Positions 1 to 11,123 of a stretch of 64,000 nucleotides of DNA are shown piece by piece. The notes beneath the pieces are model-generated. The model was not told the origin of the DNA. It did no database searches and saw nothing but the letters and a program-made list of their open reading frames with translations. The stretch's first letter is position 1, and each line of letters begins with the position of its first letter. The translations under genes were made by a program, and so were the position numbers. Source of the DNA: Uranotaenia lowii (lineage: Eukaryota; Arthropoda; Insecta; Diptera; Culicidae); the NCBI RefSeq assembly GCF_029784155.1, contig NC_073692.1, positions 330,975,920 through 331,039,919 of the forward strand. Reading direction: 5' to 3'.

Positions 1-1
1 A

Positions 2-379
2 AGTGATTTTAATGTTACCTGGGCTGATTCTGCGCCCCAGACTCGTTGTTTATCGTTCTCAGAGGTGGTTGAAAATGGGTTGCCCTCTTCAGGTTTAACT
101 AATAAAAATGGGAAAAAACCAAGTCTCAACGTTCATGCGAAGGCTTGGGAAAATCCCCGAAATTCAAATACTTTTTCTTCTCCTTCCTCTTCTGATTCTA
201 ACAATTTTGTTGATTTGGGTGAGATTACTGAGGAAAAATTAAAATTTTTGCATAAAAATTTAATGGAAATGATGCAACTTATGTTGAAAGCAAATTCAAT
301 GTTTGAAGCTTTCCAAACTTCTTTTAATTATGCTAACAAAATTATTATGACTTTACGATTCCCTCATGGATCCAAATAG
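2..379 (+). CDS. ORF1 (gag-like) C-terminal end of the LINE, partial
   Basis: The reading frame is open from position 2 to the stop at 377-379, so the start lies before the window. The visible part is polar and Ser/Asn rich (SSPSSSDSNN), followed by a Leu/Met-rich stretch (EEKLKFLHKNLMEMMQLML) that could form an amphipathic helix. No zinc knuckle is visible in this tail; in Jockey-type elements the CCHC knuckles lie further upstream. The frame overlaps the start of ORF2 at 366 by 14 bases, the usual overlap arrangement of such elements. ORF1 proteins of this class bind RNA and package the element transcript. Assignment rests mostly on its position before ORF2. Confidence 0.6.
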   Translation, partial: SDFNVTWADSAPQTRCLSFSEVVENGLPSSGLTNKNGKKPSLNVHAKAWENPRNSNTFSSPSSSDSNNFVDLGEITEEKLKFLHKNLMEMMQLMLKANSMFEAFQTSFNYANKIIMTLRFPHGSK

Positions 380-3022
380 ATGTTTAAATATTATGAATTG
401 GAACGCTAGATCTTTGCTGGCTAACCAAGACGAGTTCTTTTTATTTTTGAAAACTCAAAACATACATATTGCTGCCATCACTGAAACTTTTTTAAAGCCA
501 GACAATAACTTGAAAAGCAATGCTTTCTTTAAAATTTTACGAAATGATCGACTTGATCGACAAGGTGGGGGTGTAGCTATTGTCATCAATAGTCGTCTCA
601 AATTTAGACTTCTTCCTTCTTTCAATACAAAAGTCTTAGAAACAATTGGAATTGAATTAGAAACTTCTATGGGGAAAATTATAATTGTTGCCGCATATTT
701 GCCTTTTCAATGTAGCGGTGAACAGAAAAATTTTTTGAAGGGAGATTTACAAAACTCACCAGAAATAAATCTAAATTTTTTATTATTGGTGACTTTAATG
801 CAAAACACCGATCTTGGAATAATATTTCATCAAATTCAAATGGGAATATTTTGTTTAATGACTGCTCTGCAGGTTATTATACTGTTGAATATCCTAATGG
901 GCATACTTGTTTTTCTTCAATTAGAAATCCCTCCACAATTGATTTGGTTCTAACGGATTTAGGCGAGCATTGTAGTCAATTAGTTACTCATGCGGACCTC
1001 GATTCAGACCACCTTCCAGTAACATTTTCTTTATCCCAAAGTCCCATTGAAAACCCTTTAAAATCAACTTTTAATTTTCAAAAGGCTAACTGGGAGCGAT
1101 ATATGAATTTTATTGAACGTAATTTAGATGTAAACGTTCCATTGAATTCAATAGAAGATATTGATTTGGCTGTAGAAAATTTGACAACTTCAATAGTCAA
1201 TGCTAGAGCCGCTTCAATACCTAAAGTTAAACATAAATTTAATCAACCTTTAATTGATGATGATCTTCAGTTTTTGATACGACTGAAAAACATTCGTCGA
1301 CGCCAATTTCAACGAACTAGGGATCCTTATTTGAAATTAATTTATTGCGACCTTCAAAAAGAGATCAAACGTCGTTTAAATTTCATTCGTAATGAAAATT
1401 TTGCTAAAGCAGTAGAGGACATAAAACCCTACTCAAAGCCATTTTGGAAATTAACTAAAATTCTAAAAAAGCCCCAGAAGCCAATTCCTACTTTGAAAGA
1501 TGGGGATAAACTTCTTTTAACTAATTCAGAAAAAGCTCAAAAATTAGCCCAACAATTTGAGTCTGCTCATGATTTTAATTTAAACGTTGTAAGTCCAATT
1601 GATGCTCAAATTTCCCTAGAATTTGATGATATTCTTTCTAAGCAAATTGTGTTTGAAAGTTCTTGTGAGACAAATATTGATGAACTTAAATTGATTTTCA
1701 AAAAAATTAAAAATATGAAAGCCCCGGGGGAAGATGGGATTTTCTATATTCTTATTAAAAAGTTGCCTGAAAGCGCTTTAAATTTTTTAGTTAAAATCTT
1801 CAATAAATGTTTTCATTTGGCTTATTTTCCCAATAAATGGAAAAATGCCAAAGTAACTCCAATTTTGAAACCTGGAAAAAGTGCTTCAGAGCCTTCAAGT
1901 TATCGACCAATTAGTTTGCTTCCTTCTTTAAGTAAACTATTTGAGAGAGTTATTTTGAATAGAATGATGATTCACATTAATCAGAATTCTATTTTCCCTG
2001 ATGAACAATTTGGTTTTCGTCATGGACATTCTACTACACATCAACTTTTGAGTGTAACTAATATGATTAACGCTAGCAAATCTGAGGGTTATTCAACTGG
2101 TGTTGCTCTTCTTGATATTGAAAAAGCTTTTGACAGTGTTTGGCACAAAGGTTTAGTAGCTAAATTAGCTCGATTTGATTTTCCTGTATATCTCACCAAA
2201 ATTATTCAGAATTATTTGACTAGCCGAACCTTACAAGTAAGCTATCAAAATTCATGCTCTGAAAGGACACCCATTAGAGCTGGTGTCCCTCAGGGTAGTA
2301 TACTTGGGCCTATTTTATACAATATTTTTACTTCTGATCTTCCTGATGTCCCAGAAGGAAAAGGTAGAAGATTATTTGCTGACGATACTTTGCTTTCAGC
2401 CAAAGGTCGAAATTTACGGGTGGTACGCAGTAGATTGCAACAAAATTTAAATTCCTTTTTGAATTACTTGAAAATGTGGAAAATTTCTCCTAACGCTTCC
2501 AAAACTCAACTTATTTTATTTCCCCATAAGCCAAGAGCAAATTTTTTAAAACCTAATGAAAATCATTCCATAACTTTTAATGGGGTTTCTTTAGAATGGT
2601 CTGATCACGTGAAGTACTTAGGACTTACACTTGATCGGAATCTTACTTTTAAAAATCACATTGAAGATATTCAATCTAAATGTAATAAATATACTAAATC
2701 TCTTTATTCTCTCATCAACAGGAAATCCCGACTGTGCCTGAAGAATAAGATGCTTATATATAAGCAGGTATTCCGACCAGCGATAATGTATGCAGTTCCG
2801 ATTTGGTCTAGCTGCTGCGCGACGAGGAAGAAAGCCATCCAGAGGATTCAGAACAAGGTTCTGAAAATGATTTTGCGGCTTCCACCTTGGCACAGCACCG
2901 AAGATCTTCATCGGATTGCAGGCATTGAATCTATCGAAGAGATGGCCAACAAAATCATCTCCAACTTCAGAGGCAAATCGATGCAGTCTTCCATCGCAGA
3001 GATTCGCTCTCTCTACAATTAG
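366..3022 (+). pseudogene. LINE ORF2: APE endonuclease plus reverse transcriptase, one frameshift
   Basis: ORF2 begins with an endonuclease signature (MNWNARSLL, then ITETFLKP near 475-500) and continues in this frame until about 750. The conserved endonuclease core GDFNAKH (about 789-810) and the SDHLPVTF motif (about 1010) lie in another frame, which then stays open to 3022. A base appears to be lost in the short A run at about 749-753. RT motifs follow in order: SSYRPISLLPSLSK, DIEKAFDSVWH, GVPQGSILGP and the catalytic FADDT near 2375-2390. A C-terminal region with many Arg/Lys and Trp residues follows. All catalytic motifs visible look intact, so apart from the frameshift this is a young copy. 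It would cut target DNA and copy RNA by target-primed reverse transcription. One sequencing error would also explain the frameshift. Confidence 0.88.
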
Positions 3023-3252
3023 TTTAATTTTAGGATAGCTTTAGTTTTTAGTTTAAAATATTTTTTTTTTTCACTACAGGATGTTCTCCTTTATAAAAAT
3101 GCTTGATTGTGCTCAGCAAATTTAAGTCGAATAAATAAATTTTAGTGATTAATAAACTATAGGGCTCTGAAAGTTCATTATTGAACTGAACACCTAATTT
3201 AATGTATTAATGTAATATAAATGTAATGATGAATTGGTACTAATAAAGATAT

Positions 3253-3284
<32 letters not shown>

Positions 3285-3299
3285 TGTCTATTATTATCT

Positions 3300-3590
3300 A
3301 AAATTTATTATTGTTATGGAAGATCCGAGATAGCTATCAATACTTTCATCGGACCCCAGCATATTTCTACATCTTCGGTTGATTCTATTCTTGACGATTC
3401 CAAAATTCAAGAAACACTGAAATACAGCAAATCTGTCAAGAATTAAAAGTATTTTAAAATATTTTTTGACTGTTTGAAATATTTCAAATTGTTTTGAAAT
3501 ATTAAAAAATTAGAATAAATTATTCACACAACGAATCTTATATCATTAAAATTGGTTATCTAACGACCAGGGAACCGCCAACAAACTACT
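3300..3590 (+). mobile_element. Truncated, diverged piggyBac-type MITE
   Basis: From the poly(A) of the LINE onward the sequence aligns by eye to the right half of the 605-bp MITE at 27304-27908. Shared stretches include GAAGATC-GAGATAGC, TTTCATTGGACCCCA and TTCTTGACGATT. The left half would lie before the LINE, outside the window. The terminal inverted repeat is not recognisable here, so this is an old copy. Confidence 0.65.
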
Positions 3591-4444
3591 TTAATATTTA
3601 GCATTACAAATTCGCAAGTGAAAACTGAGAATTCATTCAACAAATTAAAATATCTGTTTGAAAAAATCAAATAGATTAAATTCTAAATCACTAGTTGTAT
3701 AAAAATTTAAAACATGAATTTGTGATTAGTATTCATAGAAACTTTGACAGAAGGATCAATCCGAATCCATGATATATTTGATACTCAGAGGTTTAGACAT
3801 TATTTCTAAGATTTCATTAGTATGGAGAAGAAACAAGTTTGAAGGGTTACTATTTTGAACAGAATTGAGAATTTTAACTTAAATTTTCGTTATCGAAAAA
3901 TATAATTTATGAAACCTTTTTCTTCTAAATTTTATCAGAAATCAAAATGAGAACTAGAGAGCTGAATCGGAATGCTTGTAATGAAAAAAAAATAAAAGAA
4001 ATTTTATAACCACATTTTATAGACCACATCTTGCGACCGCTTGTTAAATTTTGTCAAATTTTGACTTATTTTTTCAATCCGAATTAAAATTTGTTGGTTT
4101 ATTTATTCTTAGGCTCGAAAAATATTTGTCTATTTAAAATGATAGTTTTATGCGCATAACAATCAAATGAACCTCAATGGATTTTAACGGATGTTCAAAA
4201 CCAAAAAAAAATTGAAGGCTTATTTGTAGAATTTTAAGAAAAAATAAGAGTGACAAACCCTCGTATAGTTTTTTTTATTTAAATCTGCATCTTGTAGTAT
4301 GCATTTTTATTATATAAAATTTTCAATGCTTCTTTTTAATATTTCAACAGAACACATCGAAAGTCTATTTTTTATCTGGGAATAGGTGTTAGGAAAGAAT
4401 TGAACCAAAGTTTAAAATGATAAATTTTATCAGGTCACAATGGT
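3591..4444. other. AT-rich intergenic sequence, nothing recognised
   Basis: No reading frame with a recognisable domain, no clear inverted repeat and no RNA gene was seen here. Base composition is strongly AT. Confidence 0.5.
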
Positions 4445-5180
4445 TGTTGTGGCCATGAAAAGCCATTGGTGGACTGTGGGTGCGGCGCTTGGCAAAACGA
4501 CCACTGGTGGGACTCATTCCCCTCGTGGGAGTGAGCCTCTCCTAGACAACCCCTGGTGGCTGTCTCACCAGTGGAGGCAAGTCCTCGGACTGTACCTGGA
4601 GGCCAAGGCCGCGTCAACGTGAGCGCTTGGGAAAACAACCACTGATGGTCCGCTCCCCTCGTGGGATTGGACCTTAAGAGACAACCACGCATGGTTGTCC
4701 CATCAGTGGAGGCAGGTCCTCTTGACGCTGCCTGGCGGCCAAGGCTCGGAGGGATCTCGATCGCCTGGTTGACCGAGATCCAAAACTCTTTCAGATGGAA
4801 GGGGGCTCTGAAAAGAGCCGATTGTGGCAGCTGGACCCGGGAGCAAGGCATCGGAGCGAAGCACCAGAAGAAAGAAGCACTTGTATCGGTTTACTTTCTT
4901 ATATTTCTCTATTTACTTATATTCTACTATATACACTTTTTATATACACTTTTTCTCCGTCCCATCTCGACGGTCTGACGGTTTGATATAGACTGACTCC
5001 TAGGCGCATAAAGAATGCGCCCTTAAATAGGCTGACGAGCAAGCACACAACCACGTGCTTGCGCCAGATGGAATCGCGTAGAACATTCTCGACGCTTTCA
5101 GCGAGAGCAACCGTTTCGCTCTCTCGGTGTGTTACTCTCGCGTCTATTCTCATTTCTCAGTCCGCTTGTCGGACTGAACA
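4445..5180 (-). mobile_element. Solo LTR, 736 bp, BEL/Pao-like
   Basis: The block starts TGTTGTGG and ends GGACTGAACA, so it has TGTT...AACA termini. It is flanked on both sides by the 5-bp direct repeat ATGGT (4440-4444 and 5181-5185), the hallmark of an LTR insertion that has lost its interior by recombination. Read on the minus strand it starts TGTTCAGTCCGAC and has a TATTTAAGG promoter-like box near 5031-5020. It is far more GC-rich than its surroundings and contains an internal direct duplication (about 4470-4620 and 4625-4760, sharing CCCCTCGTGGGA and CAGTGGAGGCA-GTCCTC). A 5-bp duplication fits BEL/Pao or Gypsy; the family is an inference. Reading frames inside it are chance. Confidence 0.8.
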
Positions 5181-5936
5181 ATGGTAAATCGCCAAAATTT
5201 CAACGTTACTAAGCTGTACCCGTTATGAAAATGTATTGATTTAGAAGAATAAAAATCGCTTCCGTTTGCCAATAAAACAACGAAAATCTGTGGCATTGTG
5301 AAAAATGATAATAAAACTGAGTTAACATCAGGATGCAATGTATCTTAGCGATCACCATTATTTGTAGAAAGGATAAATTGAATTACGGCTCTTTAAAACT
5401 TCGACATTTCCTTAATTTGCTATTTTTGGCTCTTCTGTCTCAAAAGGTTGCCGGCAGCTGTTCTAGGAAAATAAATAACAGCAGACAAACATTTTTGCAT
5501 ATGTACACTATAAACTTTTTCTTGCATATTCCTGGGTGACCTCAAGGTATTCAGTAATTTTTGTTCCATGCATTTTCAACTAAAGCGCAATGCATACTGA
5601 ATATAATTTTTTCAATTTTTTTTTCAAGGGATTTAAAACCTTTATTATTTACCTCGTAGGTAAACCACAGAGAACGGACGTACAAGCTCAAACAAAAAAT
5701 CTTCAAAAAGTAGGTACAATTTCAAATGCTGACATCCACAAAATAAGTTGAAAATTGACTAGAAATAGTGCCATTTATTGCGCCGTTCAAAAATGACAAA
5801 TCAAATTTTCAAGAGCCCAGTTTTCGAAAAGGCGTAATCGTATATGAACTCATTAATAATTTAACTTATGACGATCTAAAATAGACAGATTAAATTTATT
5901 GCTAGATAAATGCAAGCAGAGTTACTTTACGGTTAC

Positions 5937-6141
5937 GGTACGGTTTTTACTTATTGACTTTTTTCGGTGAGTAAAACAACTTTTTTTTATTTTCATAACG
6001 TTTCGGATTACTTTTCTTCATCCATCATCAGATGTCGCCCAGTGTAACCCAAAACGTTACGTTAATTTAAAAATAAAAATAAGTTTTTCCACTCACCGAA
6101 AAAAGTTAATAAATAAAAATCGTAAAAAAAGTACCGGTGAT
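5937..6141. repeat. Foldback (long inverted repeat) element
   Basis: Two arms of about 60-70 bp, at roughly 5937-5997 and 6066-6134, are near-perfect reverse complements. The core TTTTTTCGGTGAGT in the left arm is matched by ACTCACCGAAAAAA in the right arm. About 70 bases lie between them. The outer ends read GGTAC and GTACC. The layout is that of a small foldback MITE. The rest of 5186-6786 is AT-rich and shows nothing else. Confidence 0.7.
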
Positions 6142-6786
6142 AAACTTTTATTCATTCCTTTATTTTTGCAATACTGAGGCAGTTGAAAGAATTTTAATTT
6201 TAAGAAATTTTAAAATAAGTTCTTGCATTATTGAACGGTTATCGTCAGAGGACGAATCGGCTATATCCAGTCAATTAAGAACATTCTTGGCGATCAGTCT
6301 TACCCATCAGAACTGATTCTAGGCATCTCAAAGCGGATTACTTTCAAATATCACTTTTGCATCCCATTGTCCAAAATTTAGCACTTCTAGCATGAAAAAA
6401 ATAGCGATTAACTTTTTAGATATTTTTCCATTATGCAACCGGACGAAAGTGTTAGGTACAAAACTATGCAAATTTTATCATACGACCTGTTCAAAACTAA
6501 CCAAAATTTTGTTTTTTTTCTCAGTTTGGTTTTGACAGTTCTCTTCGGTGTGTTTGGAGACATCTGGAGGCCCAGCCAAAAAAAACTAAAATTGGATCAA
6601 AACGATCGTTGGACATTCTCTGTGGGTAAACGTCAAACAATGTGATGACAATAGACATTCAGTCAAATTCATGTAAAAAAAAACTTTGCCCATTTCAAAA
6701 ATTTTAAAGTTTACCGTTCTCCCTAAAAAAATTGATAGCTGTTTCAAATTAAAAAAAAAACAGAGAATAGAATTTTTGATAGAATA

Positions 6787-7957
6787 AAGCATGGATCACT
6801 ACAAATCTGGACGCATTAAAACGGGTCTATCTCGGAGCTATGTAAACGAAATACAAATGTTTTGTACTTGAAATGTAGGGTTTTTATTGCACTTTAAAGG
6901 AAAAATAATAAAAAAATTATTCCGATGTTGTTTTGATGAATTTTCGAACTTTTCGTTGAGTATCACTCATTATAGTTTGAACACCCTATTCGCTGACCTC
7001 AGCGGCCATTTTGTTCCACAATCTCTTCATCTCTGTTGCATCCCGAGTCGTCCTACCATTCTTCTTCATCTTCTGCTTGACAATTGCCCAAAATTTTTCG
7101 ATAGAGCGGAATTGAGGACAGTTGGGTGGGTTGATGTCCTTTTCGACAAAATCCACCCGTTGGCCCAATACCACTGTAGAACCTTCTAGCTGTAGTGGCA
7201 GCTTGCCAAATCTGGCGAAAACTTAACTAGTGCTTTGTGAGATCTAATGTACAAAAAAAAAGTTTTTCAGGCATTCCTCCTTGTAAATTTCGGAGTCCAT
7301 GGTCTTGTTTTTCACAAAAAACCGGAATTTTTCGTCAGCAGATGCAAATACCTTGCTAGATCAAACACTTTCTTGCAAACTTATCAGCAAAAACGAATTT
7401 TAAGTTGCCGGGGACATCACCACAAGCTACTAAATTCTGCTTCAATGTCCGGTTTGGTTGCTTACTGGTCCGATAGGATCGTATTCCTTCGCGTAGACGA
7501 ATTCTGCTGACGGTGCACCGGTCGGCGTTGAATTTCTTGGTAATGTCATAGTCCGACTACCCTGTGTTTTCCTTGATCGTTCTCAACACCTTCAAATGCA
7601 GTTTCTGATTCTTAGGTCCACTATAATAACGCTTGGTATGAACCTGCCGATCTATAGTACGCATCTCACAGACCCGTTTGAGAATGCTACACACGGTTGA
7701 TTTGACCATTTTTAACGATTTCGCGATTTTTGAACCCGACCACGTCGGGTTTTTGACGTGGTTGTTCAAAATTTATTTTCATCTCGCGGCTTCCATCACG
7801 TGTAACTTTTTCGAAACAAATCGAATCGTAATGAAATTTTCAGCACTGGTAGAAGAAACATTCCTTTACAAAGTGCTGCCAAAACATTCCAGATCCGACA
7901 ACTAGGAGCACTATGGTAAAATAAATAGTGCGTCCAGATTTGTAGTGATCCATGCTT
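6787..7957 (-). mobile_element. Tc1/mariner-family transposon, defective, with TA duplication
   Basis: The ends are inverted copies of AAGCATGGATCACTACAAAT, continuing to about 29 bp, and each end is flanked by TA (6785-6786 and 7958-7959), the target duplication of the IS630-Tc1-mariner superfamily. The element is 1171 bp. A transposase reads on the minus strand but is broken. The sequence CPQFRSIEKFWA near its C-terminus resembles the mosquito DD37E branch; this sub-family call is tentative. Confidence 0.88.
6960..7900 (-). pseudogene. Broken Tc1/mariner transposase
   Basis: On the minus strand a helix-turn-helix region is readable around 7769-7557 (WSGSKIAKSLKMVKSTVCSI, then GPKNQKLHLKVLRTIKEN, as in the paired-like DNA-binding domain of Tc1 enzymes). 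The catalytic C-terminal end is readable around 7174-6986 (NPPNCPQFRSIEKFWAIVK, in which the Glu of IEKFW is the third catalytic acidic residue). The section between them, which should hold the first two catalytic Asp residues, is interrupted by stops and frame changes. The protein would bind the terminal repeats and cut and paste the element at TA. This copy cannot make it. Confidence 0.8.
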
Positions 7958-7959
7958 TA

Positions 7960-8718
7960 GCCGGTAAGAAGCATATTTACGAAATTCGTTTTTTGTTGCA
8001 TCAGAATCAAGGCAATTCTAATATTTTCTTAGATGATTGTTCGTGCACCGTTATTTTTTTTTGAAATGTCATATTCTTTTAGCAACTCAAGCAATATGGA
8101 TGTAAAATTTTCGATAGACTAAAAACATTACCATTGCCAAATCATTTTTGATGAGTTTTGATAACACCAATAGAAAGTCATATAACTGATAAAAAATCAC
8201 CTTTATTTATTTTTGGTTGATTTTTAGAAGATGTTAGAATTTTATCCGGTCAGTTTGAGAATTGAAAGTTATCAATTTTGTGATTCCAAGTAAATTGCAT
8301 CACTATCATAAGAACGGATTGGAGGATCAGGAAACATTGAAAAATGCACACTACCTGGAGTGGTTAAAGGGAACTTTTCCAGAGTTTAGCTTTATAGGAC
8401 TTTAACTTGATATAAGATCCAACTCTCAGTTTCAAAAGTCAAAAAAAAAGGATCGTAATCAAAAATATCATCAAACTTCAAAGAATATAAAAATTTAACA
8501 TTTGAGGTCAAAAGCATGCCACCTAAAATTTCGAAACATTTAAGTATAGAGAAAAATCTGAACCAATACACAAAAATACAAAAAAAAGTTTCTTACCAGA
8601 TATCAGATCAAAAAACAATCTATCAAGCACAAGTGAGTTTAAGAATATTTGCCAATTCCTCACTGAAAATTAAAAAAAAAATAATGATGACACAAATTTT
8701 AAAGACATTTTCTAACAT
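7960..8718. other. AT-rich intergenic sequence, nothing recognised
   Basis: Only low-complexity AT-rich sequence is seen between the two DNA transposons. No conserved frame or structured repeat was recognised. Confidence 0.5.
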
Positions 8719-8721
8719 TAT

Positions 8722-10035
8722 GGGCCCTATTACATAAGACGAGTCGAGTAACTCGACTCGACTCCAGTTACTGTCGTGTCGAGCGAAATATCGTATTACG
8801 GTAGACGCTAAGAAAACTGTACATATTTTTTATGTAAAAAGTACATACTTTGAAGATCGACAACTTTTACGTAGAAGTGAGTTTCAGAAATTACATACTT
8901 TGTCAGTTCTTTCTGTTCTACAAACCCCTCTCTGTAGAAAGAACTGCAATTTCAGTTAATTTGTTGTTGACGGCGTTTTGCTTCTCACTCGCACCACCAA
9001 GAGTCAGTCTATGATTTGCATCCTTCTTGCGCGCACATAACAATCTTTTGCAAAACTGCCCGGTGTGTCTATGCGGAAGCCTCAAAAATTGTTCGCTTCT
9101 TTCGGTAAGTTTAGAAACATTTTCATCTGCTGTATGTTTTTTTTATAATTCTTTTCCATAATTTTAGGATAGTGGTTGGTTTCCTCTGGACACAGAAGCG
9201 ACATGAAACCGGACGATTCCGCAATCTAATTTCATATAGTTCCGGCCGCAGTCAAGTAAAACAAAAAAAAAGGGTATGTACTTTTAATTACTTTTTTTTA
9301 ACAATTTTGCTAACTATTTTTTGCTTCTACAGGATTTCTAACTTCTCCGGCCAGTCAGCTACTGAATCTCATAGACATCCAGTCCCAGATTTTTGCCTCA
9401 ATGCCACCACCTTAAGTAAATGTCCCGATATGGCCAATCAGCGTGTCTTCCAGTTCATCCATCATACTACGGCTAATTCAACAGGATCTCCAGCGAAAAA
9501 ATTCTCATCGAACCAACGAATACAGTTTGCATAAACAAAAAGTTGGCCCGGAAACGTTGGAGGTGATCATTACTAGGTCCATAGGTTTAATTTAATAGAC
9601 AATAAACAAGCATACTAAAAAAAAATTGAATCAATTTAAAACAAAATAATATCCCTGCTTCTAAATTTCTAATTTTAATTCAGGAATTTTCCTTCTTTAT
9701 GTGATTTTAACATATTTTTCAGTTCACAGAGCTCTACTTGCTTTTGCGTACTTTCTACATACTGGTACGTAAAGTCTTTGCTACATAATTTTTCGTACCA
9801 CCATTTTTACATACTGGGGGCTTCCTGCACTTACGGGTCGTTTTGACTTCTTTTCACTTACTTTTGTGTAAAATTTTCTAAGGGTGTAGTCGAGTGAAAC
9901 AGCTGAGTCACGAACCTTCAAGCAGTCGATTCAGTCGAGCTATCGACTTAAAATTCGACTCGATTCGACTTCTAAAATACCAAAATGGCTCACTCGAGTA
10001 AAATGACTCGTGACTCATCTTATGTAATAAGGCCC
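8722..10035. mobile_element. Non-autonomous DNA transposon with GGGCCYTATTACATAAGA ends
   Basis: The two ends are inverted copies of GGGCCYTATTACATAAGAY, and the trinucleotide TAT flanks both sides (8719-8721 and 10036-10038). Inside each end lies a run of GAGTCGA/TCGACTC motifs (8739-8765; 9890-10015), which gives a dense subterminal palindrome. No transposase was recognised. A second inverted pair, CTAAGAAAA at 8808 and TTTTCTAAG at 9874-9882, suggests another element nested inside. Superfamily is unresolved; a 3-bp duplication would fit PIF/Harbinger or a relative. Confidence 0.72.
8808..9882 (+). mobile_element. Nested element with mRNA-like, possibly spliced, interior
   Basis: Inside the preceding transposon lies a unit bounded by CTAAGAAAA and TTTTCTAAG. 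Its centre is less AT-rich and looks like a transcript. A consensus donor GTAAGT follows at about 9103, an acceptor TTTTAG near 9170, a second donor GTATGT near 9276, an acceptor CTTCTACAG near 9332, and an AATAAAC near 9600. Joining the first exon to the second frame gives an early stop after ATGCGG, so a protein product is not supported. The longest frame (9172-9534) crosses the second possible intron and resembles nothing I know. It may be a captured host transcript fragment or a non-coding unit. Confidence 0.4.
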
Positions 10036-10041
10036 TATATT

Positions 10042-10528
10042 AAGCTTGCCAGATTGCCCGGTTTTATCCGGGTTTGCCCGGATATTTGATGCAAAATTTC
10101 GAAAAAGTCCGGTCCGGCCCGGTTGCCCGGATATCGTGAAAAAAGTCCGGATATTGCCCGGATTTTTTCACAATTTTCACTAAGAAACCAGAAAAAAATC
10201 AAAGTTTTTGAGTAAGTTTCAGCAAAATCGATTAACGGTATGGAAATTTTGAACGGTTGTTTCAAATAATTTCGTTGATTTACTTTTATAAACCTTTAAA
10301 TATTTAAGTGTTCCAAAAAGTTTTCGGAAGTCTGCAATAACATCAATGAAATATTAATTTAATTTTTTTGCATTTTTTCTTTGCTTTTATATACAATAAC
10401 ACCTAAATTTTGCCCGGTTTTTGGATTTGAAGAATTGAAATCCATGCCCGGATTTTGCCAGGATTTTTTGAAAAAATGCCCGGAATTGCTAGGCCCGGAT
10501 GGAAGTGGAAAAAATTCTGGCAACCTTA
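10042..10528. mobile_element. MITE with 9-bp target duplication, MULE-like
   Basis: This 487-bp element has ends AAGCTTGCCAGATT and, inverted, TAAGGTTGCCAGAAT. It is flanked by a perfect 9-bp direct repeat CCCTATATT (10033-10041 and 10529-10537). Many CCCGG words lie inside both ends. A 9-bp duplication is typical of Mutator-like elements, but the superfamily call is an inference. The left duplication uses the last three bases of the neighbouring transposon at 8722-10035, so this MITE landed on that element's edge later. Confidence 0.82.
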
Positions 10529-10779
10529 CCCTATATTGATTAGACAACTGTTGCTGTAAAATTAGATCAATAGTGACTTTTCCTGAATTATTCGATATTT
10601 GTCAAACTCAGCTCTGTCAATTCACAATAAGATTCAATTAGTGTATTTAGTACAAAGTCCGAAAAAACGACATTTGAAATAATGAAAAAAAAATATTAAA
10701 AATTAAGTTTATTTTCATTATTCTTTAAATGTTCTGGTTTTGTCCAATTCATTTTTTTATTTTTCTATTCTGACGATCA

Positions 10780-11123
10780 TGCCTTCAATGTATTTAAATA
10801 CAGAGGTAAACTCAAATCGAAAAAGACTCAGTTTATGACGACTCCAGCAAAAAAGATCCATTTTCTGTTTAAATCAATCTTCAGCAATTTTAAAATACTT
10901 GATCAGATAGGAGTTCTTAAGTTACCGGAAGAAAATAAGTTCGCTAACCAAAAGTTAGCGTAACTTTTTTGTATATTGAACTATAATTCTGGATTTTTTT
11001 TTCTGACACAAGGGTATCCACTTGCTTTTATCCACTCAAAAGGAAGGCTTACTAAGGAACAGTGCTAAAATATAAAAAAAATCTCAAAAATACAGGCTCA
11101 ACAAAGTTTGTCGGGTCAGCTAG
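10780..11123 (+). mobile_element. Helitron 3' end (copy 1 of 3)
   Basis: The segment ends TTTGTCGGGTCAGCTAG at 11123, the CTRR terminus shared with the other Helitron ends of this window. The 5' boundary is not visible; the start given is arbitrary. Confidence 0.6.

Larger units (their letters stand above)
1..3282 (+). mobile_element. Jockey-like non-LTR retrotransposon, 5' end outside window
   Basis: The window opens inside a LINE on the plus strand. It shows the end of ORF1, an overlapping ORF2 with endonuclease and reverse transcriptase, a short 3' UTR, an AATAAA at 3242-3247 and a 26-base poly(A) tail at 3257-3282. An open ORF1 followed by an overlapping ORF2 that starts with an APE-type endonuclease and ends soon after the RT fits the Jockey clade; the Juan family of mosquitoes has this layout. 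The 3' flank from about 3300 matches a MITE found again at 27304 and 40452, so the LINE appears to have inserted in an older MITE copy. Clade assignment is from motif order, not from a search. Confidence 0.88.

Noticed and set aside
4435..4986. Overlapping GC-rich frames on both strands
   Set aside because: They lie inside a solo LTR with clear ends and target duplication.
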